Source of the DNA: Hepatocystis sp. ex Piliocolobus tephrosceles | Taxonomy: Eukaryota > Apicomplexa > Aconoidasida > Haemosporida > Plasmodiidae | Length of the DNA: 27,668 nt | NCBI GenBank assembly: GCA_902459845.2 | Contig: CABPSV020000037.1 | Coordinates: 1-27,668, forward strand | Direction of reading: 5' to 3' | Shown here: in pieces, positions 1-10,840 of the stretch | Layout: each line of letters opens with the position of its first letter | Numbering within the stretch: position 1 is the stretch's first letter | The notes under the pieces: generated by a model | Told to the model about the DNA's origin: nothing | Database searches by the model: none | What the model saw: the letters and a program-made list of their open reading frames with translations, nothing else | Position numbers and translations under genes: made by a program

Positions 1-77
<77 letters not shown>

Positions 78-804
78 CATATATATTTTTTACTATTTTT
101 ATTTTTATACTATTATTAATACATTTTTTTTTTTTTTTCATATATATTTTTAATATTTTTTTATTTTTTACAATTTTTATACCTTTTATACTTTTTTATT
201 TTTTATTCGTGTTTACTTTTTATAATTTTTTTATTTTTAATATATATTTTTATACTTTTTTTTATTTTTTCTTCTCATATTTTATACTTTTCCATGTTTT
301 ATATTTTTTTTTGCCTTTTATACTTTTTATATTTTTTTACTTTTTTTTACCTCTTTTACTTCTTTTATTTTTTTACTTTTTTTTTATTACTTTTTTATTT
401 TAATTGCTTTTTCATTTTTTCCCACTTTCATTTCCTCGGCTCCACAATTTATAAATTTGTTTTAACAGATAAATATATATGTATTCATATGTATGTATAT
501 ATATATATATATACATACATACTTTTTTTTTTTTTTTTTTACTATCATATTTTAAATAAATATTAAAAAAAAAAAAAAGAAAGAAAAAAAAAAATACGTA
601 TATACATACACGTTGCACTACCCCTGTCCAGCCGTTTGCAAAGTTTTCATTTATTTGTGTAAAAAGATTTATACACTTAAACTCTATTCTATATTATATT
701 ATTTTATTGTATTTTTTTTTTTTCTTTTTTTAATAGCTCATAGAATTATAATAAAATTGTTTAATTTATGAGAAAAAGGCTTTATTCATATTAAAAATTA
801 TAAG

Positions 805-835
<31 letters not shown>

Positions 836-948
836 ACAATACTTTACTAAATACTTTACTAAATATTTTAGACGTAATAAAACGCTTTCATAAGTTTAGC
901 ATAAAACAATATACATATATATCTGATACCTTTTATTTTTCAAAAAAA
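1..948. other. Upstream intergenic region of the first gene, low complexity
   Basis: The first 77 bases are T with a single A. They are followed by T-rich then A-rich sequence, a (TA)n stretch near 490-515 and an A30 run at 805-834. The open frames here (for example 209-618 on both strands) encode only Phe/Tyr/Leu or Lys runs and are not genes. One less AT-rich patch lies at about 609-643. It contains an 8-bp palindrome (TTTGCAAA) and may be part of the promoter or 5' UTR of the gene at 949. No other element is supported. Confidence 0.7.
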
Positions 949-2526
949 ATGAGTGAGGAAATATTAAATTCCACTATTGATGGAGTACTTAACAATCGAC
1001 TTCACATTCAGAATATCCCTCCATATGTAACCGATGCACATTTAAGATCTTTATTAGGAAATGTTGGCACAATTAAAGATGTTTGTTATTTTAATAAAAA
1101 TAAAAAACATATGAACATGAATTTTTCAAATAAAAAAATTTACAACACAGCATTAGTAACGTTTGACACACATGAAGAAGCTTTAAACGTTTTAAAAAAT
1201 ATAAAAAATTTAATAGATACTAGTAACGAAGAAAGAACTATAGAGGCAAAGTTTGCTGTCCCAAATGTTAACAACAATAACGATAACAACAATAACAATA
1301 ACAACAATATGAATAATAATAACAATAATAATAATAATTTATTTAGGAAAAATAATATGAACAATAATTTTAATAATAATAATAAATTTCAAAATAATTT
1401 TATGAACAATGAAAATTTTAACAACAATATGAACAACATGAACAACATGAACAAAATAAACAACATGAACAATATGAACAATATGAACAATATGAACAAT
1501 ATGAACAATATGAACAATATGAACAATATGAACAACAATATGAACAACAATATGAACAATATGAACAATTTCAATTTTTATAACAATAACCAAAATAACC
1601 AAAATAATTTTATGAACAGGAATATAAAAAATAAGAATAAAAGTAATATGCTTAATATGCACATGATGAATATGAACATAAACAATATGAAAAATATGAA
1701 CAATATGAAGAACCACCACATGAACCAGAATAATAACTTTATGACCCACAATAATTACAACAACAATAACAACAACAGAGCTGTTAATAATATATTAAAT
1801 ACATCAGGTGATGAAGAAACCAAACAAAATAATAAAAATAATCACGACAATGTTAAAAATAATAATATAAATAACAACATCAACAACAACATTAACAACA
1901 ACATTAACAACAACATTAACAACAACATTAACAACAACATTAACAACAATATTAACAACAGTAGTAACGGTAGTATTCATGAAGATAACAGTAACGACAA
2001 TAATAACAGTATGGTGATAGGACATAATAACTCACCAATGCAAAATAATGTAAACAATAACATGTATCAAGGTAATGATAGTATGACGGCAGATGAGAAT
2101 GTTGAAAATACTGAAGGATTAAGTTTATGGGAAACATATAAAGATGAAAATAATCAAATTTATTATTATAATACTTTAACAAAACATACCCAATGGTCTA
2201 AACCTATACATCCTAATAAAATATTTCTTTATAACATTAATGAAAAAACAAAACAAAGTGGTCCCATTGGTAGTAATTTGTTTATTTTTCATATACCCAG
2301 TGAATGGAATGATATTGATCTGTTTCAACATTTTTGTTGCTTTGGTAATATTATTTCTTCTAAGATTCAAAGAGATAATACTGGTAGAAACTCCGGATTC
2401 GGTTTTGTCAGTTATGACAATGTATTAAGTGCACAGAATGCAATTCAATATATGAACGGATACTCTGTCAATAACAAATATTTGAAGGTTCAGTTGAAAA
2501 AGGGGGAAGCAGCCGAAAAGGTATAA
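949..2526 (+). CDS. CARP: RRM-WW-RRM RNA-binding protein with Asn/Met cluster (probable clustered-asparagine-rich protein)
   Basis: A single open frame of 525 residues starting at an ATG preceded by eight A. RRM 1 spans about residues 16-95 (RNP2-like LHIQNI at 18-23; RNP1 degenerate, NTALVTFD). Residues about 105-275 are Asn with Met, including many MNN units, and about 300-340 is an NNNI array. A WW domain lies at about 390-420, with W394, the YYYN block at 405-408, W416 and P419; the Trp spacing of 22 is normal. RRM 2 spans about 442-520, with RNP2 LFIFHI (444-449) and RNP1 GFGFVSYD (483-490), ending a few residues before the stop. The architecture indicates a cytoplasmic or nuclear mRNA-binding protein of the CELF/Bruno-like group. 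The WW domain suggests a proline-rich partner. The CARP name rests on domain order, Asn clustering and my memory that CARP lies near UBA2 in P. falciparum; it is inference. The last codons read AAG GTA TAA, which also resembles a splice donor. Confidence 0.87.
   Translation: MSEEILNSTIDGVLNNRLHIQNIPPYVTDAHLRSLLGNVGTIKDVCYFNKNKKHMNMNFSNKKIYNTALVTFDTHEEALNVLKNIKNLIDTSNEERTIEAKFAVPNVNNNNDNNNNNNNNMNNNNNNNNNLFRKNNMNNNFNNNNKFQNNFMNNENFNNNMNNMNNMNKINNMNNMNNMNNMNNMNNMNNMNNMNNNMNNNMNNMNNFNFYNNNQNNQNNFMNRNIKNKNKSNMLNMHMMNMNINNMKNMNNMKNHHMNQNNNFMTHNNYNNNNNNRAVNNILNTSGDEETKQNNKNNHDNVKNNNINNNINNNINNNINNNINNNINNNINNNINNSSNGSIHEDNSNDNNNSMVIGHNNSPMQNNVNNNMYQGNDSMTADENVENTEGLSLWETYKDENNQIYYYNTLTKHTQWSKPIHPNKIFLYNINEKTKQSGPIGSNLFIFHIPSEWNDIDLFQHFCCFGNIISSKIQRDNTGRNSGFGFVSYDNVLSAQNAIQYMNGYSVNNKYLKVQLKKGEAAEKV
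1423..1571 (+). repeat. 9-bp coding repeat (MNN units)
   Basis: About 15 imperfect copies of ATGAACAAY, translated as Met-Asn-Asn, lie within the Asn cluster between RRM 1 and the WW domain. The period is a multiple of three and the frame is kept. Copies alternate AAT/AAC synonymously, so the array is partly diverged. Confidence 0.85.
1867..1960 (+). repeat. 12-bp coding repeat (NNNI units)
   Basis: About eight copies of a 12-bp unit (ACAACAACATTA in one register) encode Asn-Asn-Asn-Ile. It lies in the same low-complexity region as the MNN array but has a distinct unit, so the cluster grew by more than one expansion. Confidence 0.85.
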
Positions 2527-2822
2527 TTATATCTCACCTTATATATATACACATATATACATATTTATTTATGTGTCATATCTTTACGAAGTGTGAGAGG
2601 TGCTAAAATAAAAAAAAAAAAAAAAAAAAAAAATTAAAAAAAAATATTTAAATTATTTTTTTTTTTTGTTTTATTACAATAGTAATTAGCTTTAGTATTT
2701 GTAAAATAACATTTTATTCGTACATATACATATTTATGCTTTTACATATATTCGTACATATATTCGTACATATATATAGTTCACATATTTATTTAATTAC
2801 ATAACTACTCACTCAACTGGTA

Positions 2823-2853
<31 letters not shown>

Positions 2854-2909
2854 CACCCACACATTATTTAATTTTTAAACCATCATTTTTTTTACCATAC
2901 TTTATTTAC

Positions 2910-2964
<55 letters not shown>

Positions 2965-4244
2965 GTAATACTAACTGTGTTATCAATTAAAAAAAAAAAA
3001 TATATAGTATTATTTTTTTCTTTTTATTATATATAGCATAATTAAAATAATAGAAAAAAAAAAAAAAAAAAACTTTTAACGTGTTGTCACAAACATAATT
3101 TTAAAAACTTGTAATTGGTAAAAAAAACAAAAATATTTAATTCAATAACCCATAAGTACGTGCTTAACATATAATATGTATATATGCGCAAACATATTAG
3201 TGTGTTGGTACTGCACGTATTTTTTTTTTTTTATAACTGCATTATATCATTGCCCAAACAAACACTACAAGACAATTCTAAATTATTGTAAATCACACAA
3301 AAAACAAAATAGCCTTATGTGTTAGTTTTTAGTAATATAAAGATAATAATTTAAAATACAAATTACACAAGTACTCAAGTTTTATATTATTGTTAAAATT
3401 GCATTCATATGTAATAATATTGTCAATTTTTTTTTTTTTTTTTTTTGCCACTTAATCATTTATTCAAAAAAAAATAAACAAAAATAAATATTATATATAT
3501 ATATATATATTATATATGTTATAAAAGTAAAATTGGTATAAAATTGTAAACACAGGTAAATAAAAAAAAAAAAAAAAAAAATAATGATGAAGGTGATGAT
3601 GATGATGATAAATAATAACGTATTTATTTTTTTTTTTTTTTAAACATTATTGCTATAACAAGTTTTTTTTTAATCAATTATAACGGAAATTTCATAAATA
3701 TGTAGATAGTATATATCTCATAAAAAAAATAAAAAAAAAACAAATACAATAATTATGGAATATTTTTTGAACGTATTCATTTTATCAGAAAGGTATTATA
3801 ATAACAAAATTGTTCTACATAATAGTAGGTATTGTTTATATATATATATATATATACATAAGTGTGGGTAACTAATTATTATTATTTATCTTTTGACAAA
3901 TTTTATATCAGCACTTGTTGCCATTTGTTATGTTTAAATTTGAAAATGTAAAAAGTCGACACATTTACGTCCTTTTTGCAAATTATTTTGAAAATTATTT
4001 TGAAAATTATTTGCTTATTTTTTTATTACTTTATTTTTTTTTTTGTAATAATTTTGCTATTATTGTTTCATGCGCAATAAAAAAAAAGCACATATATATA
4101 TATATATATATGTTCCATAGCAAGTCTTTTCCCGTTGCTTTGTTTTACCCTTTTCAATAATAATATTATTATTATTATTTTCGTTAATTTTTTAAGTCTT
4201 CTTTTTTATTCTTCAAGTTATTTAGGTACCCCCTTAAAAAATAT
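2527..4244. other. Convergent intergenic region (3' ends of genes 1 and 2)
   Basis: 1.7 kb between two converging genes, with TA microsatellites (about 2824-2848, 2916-2945, 3493-3510, 3838-3856, 4091-4110), A or T homopolymers and a short GATGAT run (3584-3608). A 7-bp inverted repeat (TACGTGC 3157-3163, GCACGTA 3213-3219) encloses 49 bases. Polyadenylation signals cannot be singled out in such AT-rich DNA. The open frame at 3915-4160 has no coding character. No gene seen. Confidence 0.7.
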
Positions 4245-5273
4245 TCACCCATCAATACTATTTAATTTTGTTTCATTCTCTGTTTTATCATTATTGTCAT
4301 GTTGCTTATTTTCATCACTATTTTTATTTAATGGTGATTCTGTCTTATTATTAGTTTCATTTATGGAAGATTTATTTGTGTCTTTATCAGAACTATTTTC
4401 ATTTTGTTCGATATCTATGTCTTCGGTAAAATCATATATTATACTTTTTTTTGGACGTTCGTTATGAGTAGGAGGAGGTAAAACAGTGTCACTATGATTT
4501 TTATTTAAATCATTTAGTTTTGCAATATCGTTAATATAATTATTAATATGATTATGATCAGTGTTATTATTATTAGTAGTAGTCGATACAAATTCGGTCG
4601 TTTGTTCTATACTTGGTTGTTTAATTTTGTTAACATATCTATTGTATTTTACACAAATAATAAAAGAAAATGTTAAAAAAATAAATAAAAAAATTATGTA
4701 TAACCTATACTTATTAAACAACTCATTGTATTTTAAACTTTTCATTATTTTTTTGGCATAATTTAGTTTATCTGACACAAAAGTAACATTAGATATACTT
4801 TTTTTTATATATTCTTTTTGTTGATGTAAATTATTCATAATGTCATTTGTAATGTATTCTGAATTATTCATTAATATTTTAGATTGATTAATATATACAT
4901 CACCTTTCTCTAATATATCTACATCACTCAATAATAATATACGGTCATCATAGTTATCATTATTATGGTCATTTTTTATTCTATTTCTTTCTAAAAAGTC
5001 TTCTTTATATTTTCTTAATTTTTTTTTATATTCATTTATTTCTTTGTTTATATTATTTAATTCATATTGTTTATTACTTGTCATACCATTTGTTTCAACT
5101 TCAAGTTGCATTCGGCTAAACATACTCTCAGCACTCTTTATAGCTTTTTCATAAATATTTAATAACTTACTTTCATCGGTATTATTATCATTTATTATTC
5201 TTTCTGTATATGACAATGTCTTCATATATTCATAACAGTTGTTTTTATAATCATTATATAGAGCTTCCATCAT
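4245..5273 (-). CDS. VTI1: Vti1-type Qb-SNARE with long C-terminal extension
   Basis: 342 residues, one exon. The frame stays open to 5366, but that part is poly-Lys translated from an A-rich leader. I place the start at MMEALYND (5273; the second Met at 5270 is equally possible). Residues 1-100 match the Vti1 N-terminal three-helix domain, including SRMQLEVE at 53-60, which parallels the QMELEV motif of animal Vti1. The SNARE helix spans about 118-182. Heptad hydrophobics at L149, I156, I160, V163, L170, A173, M177 and L180 place Q152 (in LHQQKEYI) at the ionic zero layer. A single anchor follows at 192-208 (YIIFLFIFLTFSFIICV). Vti1 acts in Golgi, endosome and vacuole fusion as the Qb helix. 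It is odd that residues 210-342 continue past the anchor as a polar Asn/Asp/Glu/Thr-rich tail, because Vti1 usually ends there. Sec20 is the main alternative, and it fits less well at the N-terminus. Confidence 0.83.
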   Translation of the reverse strand: MMEALYNDYKNNCYEYMKTLSYTERIINDNNTDESKLLNIYEKAIKSAESMFSRMQLEVETNGMTSNKQYELNNINKEINEYKKKLRKYKEDFLERNRIKNDHNNDNYDDRILLLSDVDILEKGDVYINQSKILMNNSEYITNDIMNNLHQQKEYIKKSISNVTFVSDKLNYAKKIMKSLKYNELFNKYRLYIIFLFIFLTFSFIICVKYNRYVNKIKQPSIEQTTEFVSTTTNNNNTDHNHINNYINDIAKLNDLNKNHSDTVLPPPTHNERPKKSIIYDFTEDIDIEQNENSSDKDTNKSSINETNNKTESPLNKNSDENKQHDNNDKTENETKLNSIDG

Positions 5274-5835
5274 TTTTTTTTTTTTTTTTTTTTTTTTTCT
5301 TGTTAATTTTGGAAAAATACACAAGTTGATAAAGTAAACGGGAGGACGAAAAAAAACATAGGACACAAAAAATGGAACAGAACTGCAAGCGTATATATAT
5401 AGATTTGCCGAACTTATATTATTTCAAAATAAAAAATTAAAAATACAAGTTTGAAAACGTGTTTCATATTATTTATAATGAAATCAGTTTCCTTTACATG
5501 AAAACATGTGTATGTATATATATGCCGTATTAAAACTATTGCATTTAAAAAATAAATAAGTGGATAAATAAAATAGGTTTATCCTTTTTTTTCTAATATA
5601 GTAAAAAAAAAAAATTTCTTTTTAATTATATAATGGATGATACGTACTTTACATGTATATTTTACATACGTCTGTAAATCAAAAAAAAGAAAAAAAAACA
5701 CTTTTTTCTTTATTTTTACTTTTTTTTTTTTTAAGAAAAAAAAGAAATAAGAAAGAGAAAAAAAAAAAAAAAGTAAAAATGAGGATAATAAAATTAAGGA
5801 AATGAATTGTCAAAGACAAATTATTTAAAATAAAA

Positions 5836-5925
5836 TAAAGTAAAATAAAATAAAGTAAAACAAAATAAAGTAAAACAAAATAAAGTAAAACAAAATAAAG
5901 TAAAACAAAATAAAGTAAAACAAAA
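5836..5925 (+). repeat. 15-bp non-coding tandem repeat, six copies
   Basis: Six units of TAAAGTAAAACAAAA begin at 5836, 5851, 5866, 5881, 5896 and 5911. The first has one change (TAAAGTAAAATAAAA) and the others are identical. Uniform copies suggest recent expansion in the divergent promoter region. Confidence 0.92.
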
Positions 5926-6326
5926 TAAAATGGAATAAATTTAGAGTCATATACTGCTGCACTAAGTACTTTTATTTATAATTCAACTTTCAAAAAAAAA
6001 AAAAAAAAAAAAAAAAAGGAATATTAAGGTAAAAAAGTAAAAAATTTGAATGTGCTAATTCTTTTAATATATAAGATTAAATCGTATATTTTTTTTTCTT
6101 TTTAGTGTTTTTTTATTTTATCTCTAATTTTTATTTGTGCTAAAAAAAAAAAAAAAAAAAAAATATTAAAAAATAAAGGCAATATATCAAAGGAGTTTAT
6201 TTACTTATTTATTTTTTTTTTTGTGCAAGTACATAAAAAAAAATACGGGCATCCTTTAAAAAAAAAAGTATATATGTATATTATATACGAAAAAAAAAAA
6301 ACGGTACATCATTTGGATGCATTTTA

Positions 6327-6350
6327 TATTTTATGCACATGCATAAAATA
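6327..6350. promoter_or_regulatory. 24-bp near-perfect palindrome containing CATGCA
   Basis: The arms TATTTTATGCA (6327-6337) and TGCATAAAATA (6340-6350) are exact reverse complements separated by CA. The centre contains CATGCA (reverse TGCATG), which resembles the TGCATG-type core bound by some ApiAP2 factors. It lies about 1.05 kb from the VTI1 start and 0.8 kb from the SYF1 start. A binding role is inference. Confidence 0.4.
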
Positions 6351-7166
6351 AGTGTTTACTTATGAAAGTAACAATGAAAAAAAAAAAAAAAAAAAAGTAT
6401 GAGGAAAGAAATAAAGAAGTAAAGGAATAAAGAAACAAAGAAAAGATGAAATTAATTGCAGAAAAATAGGGTAAGATAAAAGGCTAAAATAAATGCTATT
6501 CACAACGTTACAAGCAAAACGTTTGTGTATAATTAAAGATGTTTCCTTTTTTTGTTATTTTGTTGTTTTAGTGTTAATTTTTTTTTTTTTTTTTTTATCA
6601 CCTTTACTTTTTTGAAAAAGAAAAAGTTCCTAAATGTTTTTTTTATTTATTTTTTTTTTTTATAAATGGGTAAATTTAATAAATAAACGGATAAATAAAC
6701 GTATGTTGTAGCTTCAATTTTTATTTGTATATATAAATATATACATAACCGTTTAAGAGTATAATGAATACTTATATACATCATGAAAATAGTAATCATA
6801 AAATAGAAAAAGAAAAGAAAAGATTGTGATATGTTAGTTGTACAGTTTAGAGTAACAAAAGAATAAAAATATTAGAATGCTCTAACGCATATACATTATA
6901 TATAAATGCATATATATTATTTATTTTGATTTTTTCTCGCTGGATATAAAACTTTATTTGTTTGAATCCGATTTATAGAAAATCATAATATAAACATATT
7001 TTCTAAAAAAAAAAAAAAAATAAACATATAAATATATATATATATATATACAATATACATATACAATATACAATATACAATATACATATACAATATACAT
7101 ATACAATATACATATACAATATATGTACGTATATATACGTATATTATACATACACAAGTTGTAAGC

Positions 7167-10068
7167 ATGGAACTGTACGGAGAGTTGTACGATTGTATTA
7201 ATGTATTTAATGAGGAAGATAATAATTTAACTTTGATGAATGATAGTAATACATTTGTTGAATATAATGATATAAATAATGGTTTTAGTAATAACAATAG
7301 CAAAAGAGATAATAAACATAGTACGGATACCATAGACAACGAAAATATGAAATACATAAAAAACATTGATTATGACATTAAAAATAATTTAAATAAAGTT
7401 TCAACAAAATATTTATTTTTATATATTAATAAGTTTAAAGAAAAAAATTTTAATAAAAGTATGATAAATTTATATTGTTTACATATGTATGATATACATT
7501 TAAAAACAGATGAAAAAAATATTTTTGAAACTAATAATAATATAGTAGAGTATTGTCTAAACAAAATTATAAAAAATAAAAAAGATCAATCGAACAAAGA
7601 TTATGAACAAAACCATAATTATGATCGTACTTCCCCTTTAACACAAAACAGCTATTATGATGAAACGATAAGAAGTGATAACATTAATGGAAGTAACATG
7701 TATGATAAAACTCGAACAAACATAATAAATGACGAATATGATAAAAATAAATTTTATTTATTTAAAATTTACGAAACAATTTTAAAATATTTCCCATTTA
7801 GCTTTAAACTATGGTATCATTATTTAAAAGATTGTATTGAAATGATAAGAGATATATATTATGATAATAAAAATGAATATAAAAAAATTAATACAATATT
7901 TGATAAATGTCTTTTATATATGTATAATTTTAAATCTATTTATATTATGTATATTCAATTTTTATATATTCAAAGAAATGTAAAAAAAATAAGAGAAGTT
8001 TTTAATCAATCTGTACGTAATGTATTTTTAAATCAACACGAAGATATATGGTATTACCAATTAAAATATTCTGAAAAAATAAATAATAAATTAATTAATT
8101 ATGAATATATAAAACGATATGTAACAATTTATCCTGAACATGTCATACTACTTTTTGATCATTATGTAAAATATAAAATGTATAAACATGCTATTAGTAC
8201 ATTTTTTTATATACTTAACTGTGATAGTACTACTTTAGAATTAGGTGAAAAAACAAAATATGACTTATATACACAAGTTCTAAATTTAATTAATTCATCT
8301 AAAGTGTTAAATAATGATGTTATGGAAATTTTAAAAAAAAATTTAAGTGTATTTAAAAATTATGAAAATTTTACTTCCATTTATATATTATTAGCAAATA
8401 ATTTTGTTTATGAGGGTAGATGGAATAAAGCAATGGATACATATGAAGAAGGTATTTCAGAATGTTATACAGTTAATGATTTTTCTTATCTCTTTGATAA
8501 TTATATTGAGACTTTGAAGGTGCTTATTGATTTGAAGGTACGCGAAGAAGAGGAAGGTGTAGGTGGTGGAAGTAGTGGTAGTGAAAGTGGCAGTAGTGAA
8601 AGTGGCAGTAGTGAAAGTGGCAGTAGTAAAAGTGGCAGTAGTAAAAGTGGCAGTAGTGAAAGTGGCAGTAGTAAAAGTGGCAGTAGTGAAAGTGGCAGTA
8701 GTAAAAGTAGCGATAATAAAAGTAGCGATAATAAAAGTAGAGATAATAAAAGTAGCGATAATAAAAGTAGCGATAATAAAAGTAGCGATAATAAAAGTAG
8801 CGATAATAAAAGTAGCGATAATAAAAGTAATGTAAAAAAAAAAAGGGTTGGAGAAAAAGGAGAATGGAGTGGAACGGATAAAAATGAATCTACTGGTACA
8901 CACACACGAACGAATTCTCGTAAACACAAAAAAAAAGTAATAAAAAATAAAAAGAAAAAAAGCAGAAAATCTAACGAATCAAATTATATAGTCGATTTGT
9001 ATATGGATAAAATAAATTATTTACTTGATGAAAGGAAGATATATATAGCTGACATAAAATTAAAAAATAATAAAAAGAATGTATATATATGGTTAAGTAA
9101 AATCGATGCAATTGAAAATAAATTTGAAAAAATACATTTTTATAATAAATGTTTAAAATATTTTAAAAATAATGAATATATAGGTAGGTTAAGTGATATA
9201 TATATTAGTTACGCTTATTATTGTTATAATAATAATGAATATGAAGAAGCAGTAAAAATATTTTATAATGCTATAAAAGAAAAAAGTTGTAAAAGTATAA
9301 ATGAAGTTGCTAACATTTTTTGTTCATGGATAGAATTAGAATTATTACAAAAAAATTATAAAGAAGCTTTGAATGTAGCAAGATCATCAATTGATATGAA
9401 GAAATGGAATGAAAGATCAAGAGATAAAATGCATAGAATGTTAGGTAACAGTAGTAATAACAATATGGCTGTTATATTACATGATCAAAGTAATAATAAA
9501 AATATATATAATAATATGTTTATCAATTTTAATTTACTAAAATCTATTAAATTAGTATCCTTAGTGTTAGATATGGAAATGAATTATGGTACTATCGAAA
9601 CAACTATCAACATATTTGATCTTTTATATCATTCTAAAAGTATTACTGTAAAAATGGTTTTAACTTTATCGAATTATTTATATGAACATAAATATTTTAA
9701 TGAAAGCTTTAAAGTATATGAAAAAGCTATTTCTATTTTTCATTATCCATATGTTTATCCAATATATGTCACTTATATTAATAAATATATAGAAAGATAT
9801 AAAGATAAAAATATACCATATGTTCGAGAATTGTTTAACCAAGCTATATATGGAATTGATAATCAAACTTATATACCCAAAAAATTTGCTAAATCTATTT
9901 TTTTAATGTATGCTAATTTTGAAGAAAAATATGGCTTCTTAAAAAAGTCGTTGACTATATATAAAGAAGCTATTCCTTTTTTAGAGCAAACGGATCAAAT
10001 CAAGTTTTACAAGATATTTATTTCGAAGGTTATATATATTAACATTCTTTTACTCCTCTATGGATACG

Positions 10069-10099
<31 letters not shown>

Positions 10100-10105
10100 T
10101 AACAC

Positions 10106-10155
<50 letters not shown>

Positions 10156-10803
10156 ATTTTTAGGTCTCCAAAGCATATGGAATTCACAAATCAAGAGAAG
10201 CTTTTGAAGAAGCAATACAAACATTGAACGATGACGATGTATGTATATGCATATTTACACACATACATATATACCAAACGAAAGAAAAACGTACTTACTA
10301 GCGTATTTGTATATGTTCGTCTATTTTTATACAACTTATGTATTTTTTTTAAAACTAAATCCTTACGCACGGAATTTTTTTTTTTTTTTACTTATTTATT
10401 TTCTATTTTTGCTTTATTATGTAGGCTCGTGAAATGTGTTTATTATATATTGACATGGAATATAAGTTAAACGAATATGATCGTGTCAGATCTCTTTACG
10501 TCTACACAGCACAATTTACTAATCCTCTTTCTCATTCTACTTTTTATCAAGTAAGTTAAATTATAATATTTACATAAGTGAGAGAGTATATATATGTGTC
10601 TTCATACCTGTTTATTTAGCATATGGATGCTGTATTACTATTTGTTCACATTTTTTCGTCTTTTTATATCTCGAATATAATTCGATTTTTTTTTTATCTT
10701 TTTTTTTTTTATAGAACTGGAGAGAATTCGAAGTTGTGCACGGAAACGAACATACGTTTAGAGAAATGATAAGAATAAAAAGAAGTGTAATGAATATATT
10801 CAG

Positions 10804-10840
<37 letters not shown>

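Larger units (their letters stand above)
5274..7166. other. Divergent intergenic region, presumed bidirectional promoter of VTI1 and SYF1
   Basis: 1.9 kb between two genes transcribed away from each other, so it should hold both promoters and both 5' UTRs. It contains a six-copy 15-bp array (5836-5925), several A or T tracts of 15-25 bases, a 24-bp near-perfect palindrome (6327-6350) and a TA/ATATAC-rich stretch just upstream of the SYF1 start (7030-7150). No coding frame is supported. Confidence 0.65.

Noticed and set aside
209..618. Phe/Tyr/Leu-rich small frames near the left edge
   Set aside because: They are translations of T-rich low-complexity DNA with no coding signature.
3915..4160. 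81-residue plus-strand frame
   Set aside because: It is hydrophobic low complexity from AT-rich DNA in a 3' intergenic region and has no initiation context or family match.
4245..5273. Sec20/BNIP1 as the identity of the SNARE
   Set aside because: The anchor and heptads would fit, but the N-terminal helices (SRMQLEVE) and the LHQQKEYI zero-layer region fit Vti1 better.
5274..5366. N-terminal extension of the Vti1 frame
   Set aside because: It includes a poly-Lys run from an A tract, and the Vti1 N-terminal domain starts right after the Met pair at 5273.
8457..8929. Minus-strand and alternate-frame open frames over the SYF1 repeats
   Set aside because: They are a by-product of 15-bp repeats that lack stops in all frames; their translations are monotonous Thr/Ile/Ala or Leu/Ser patterns.
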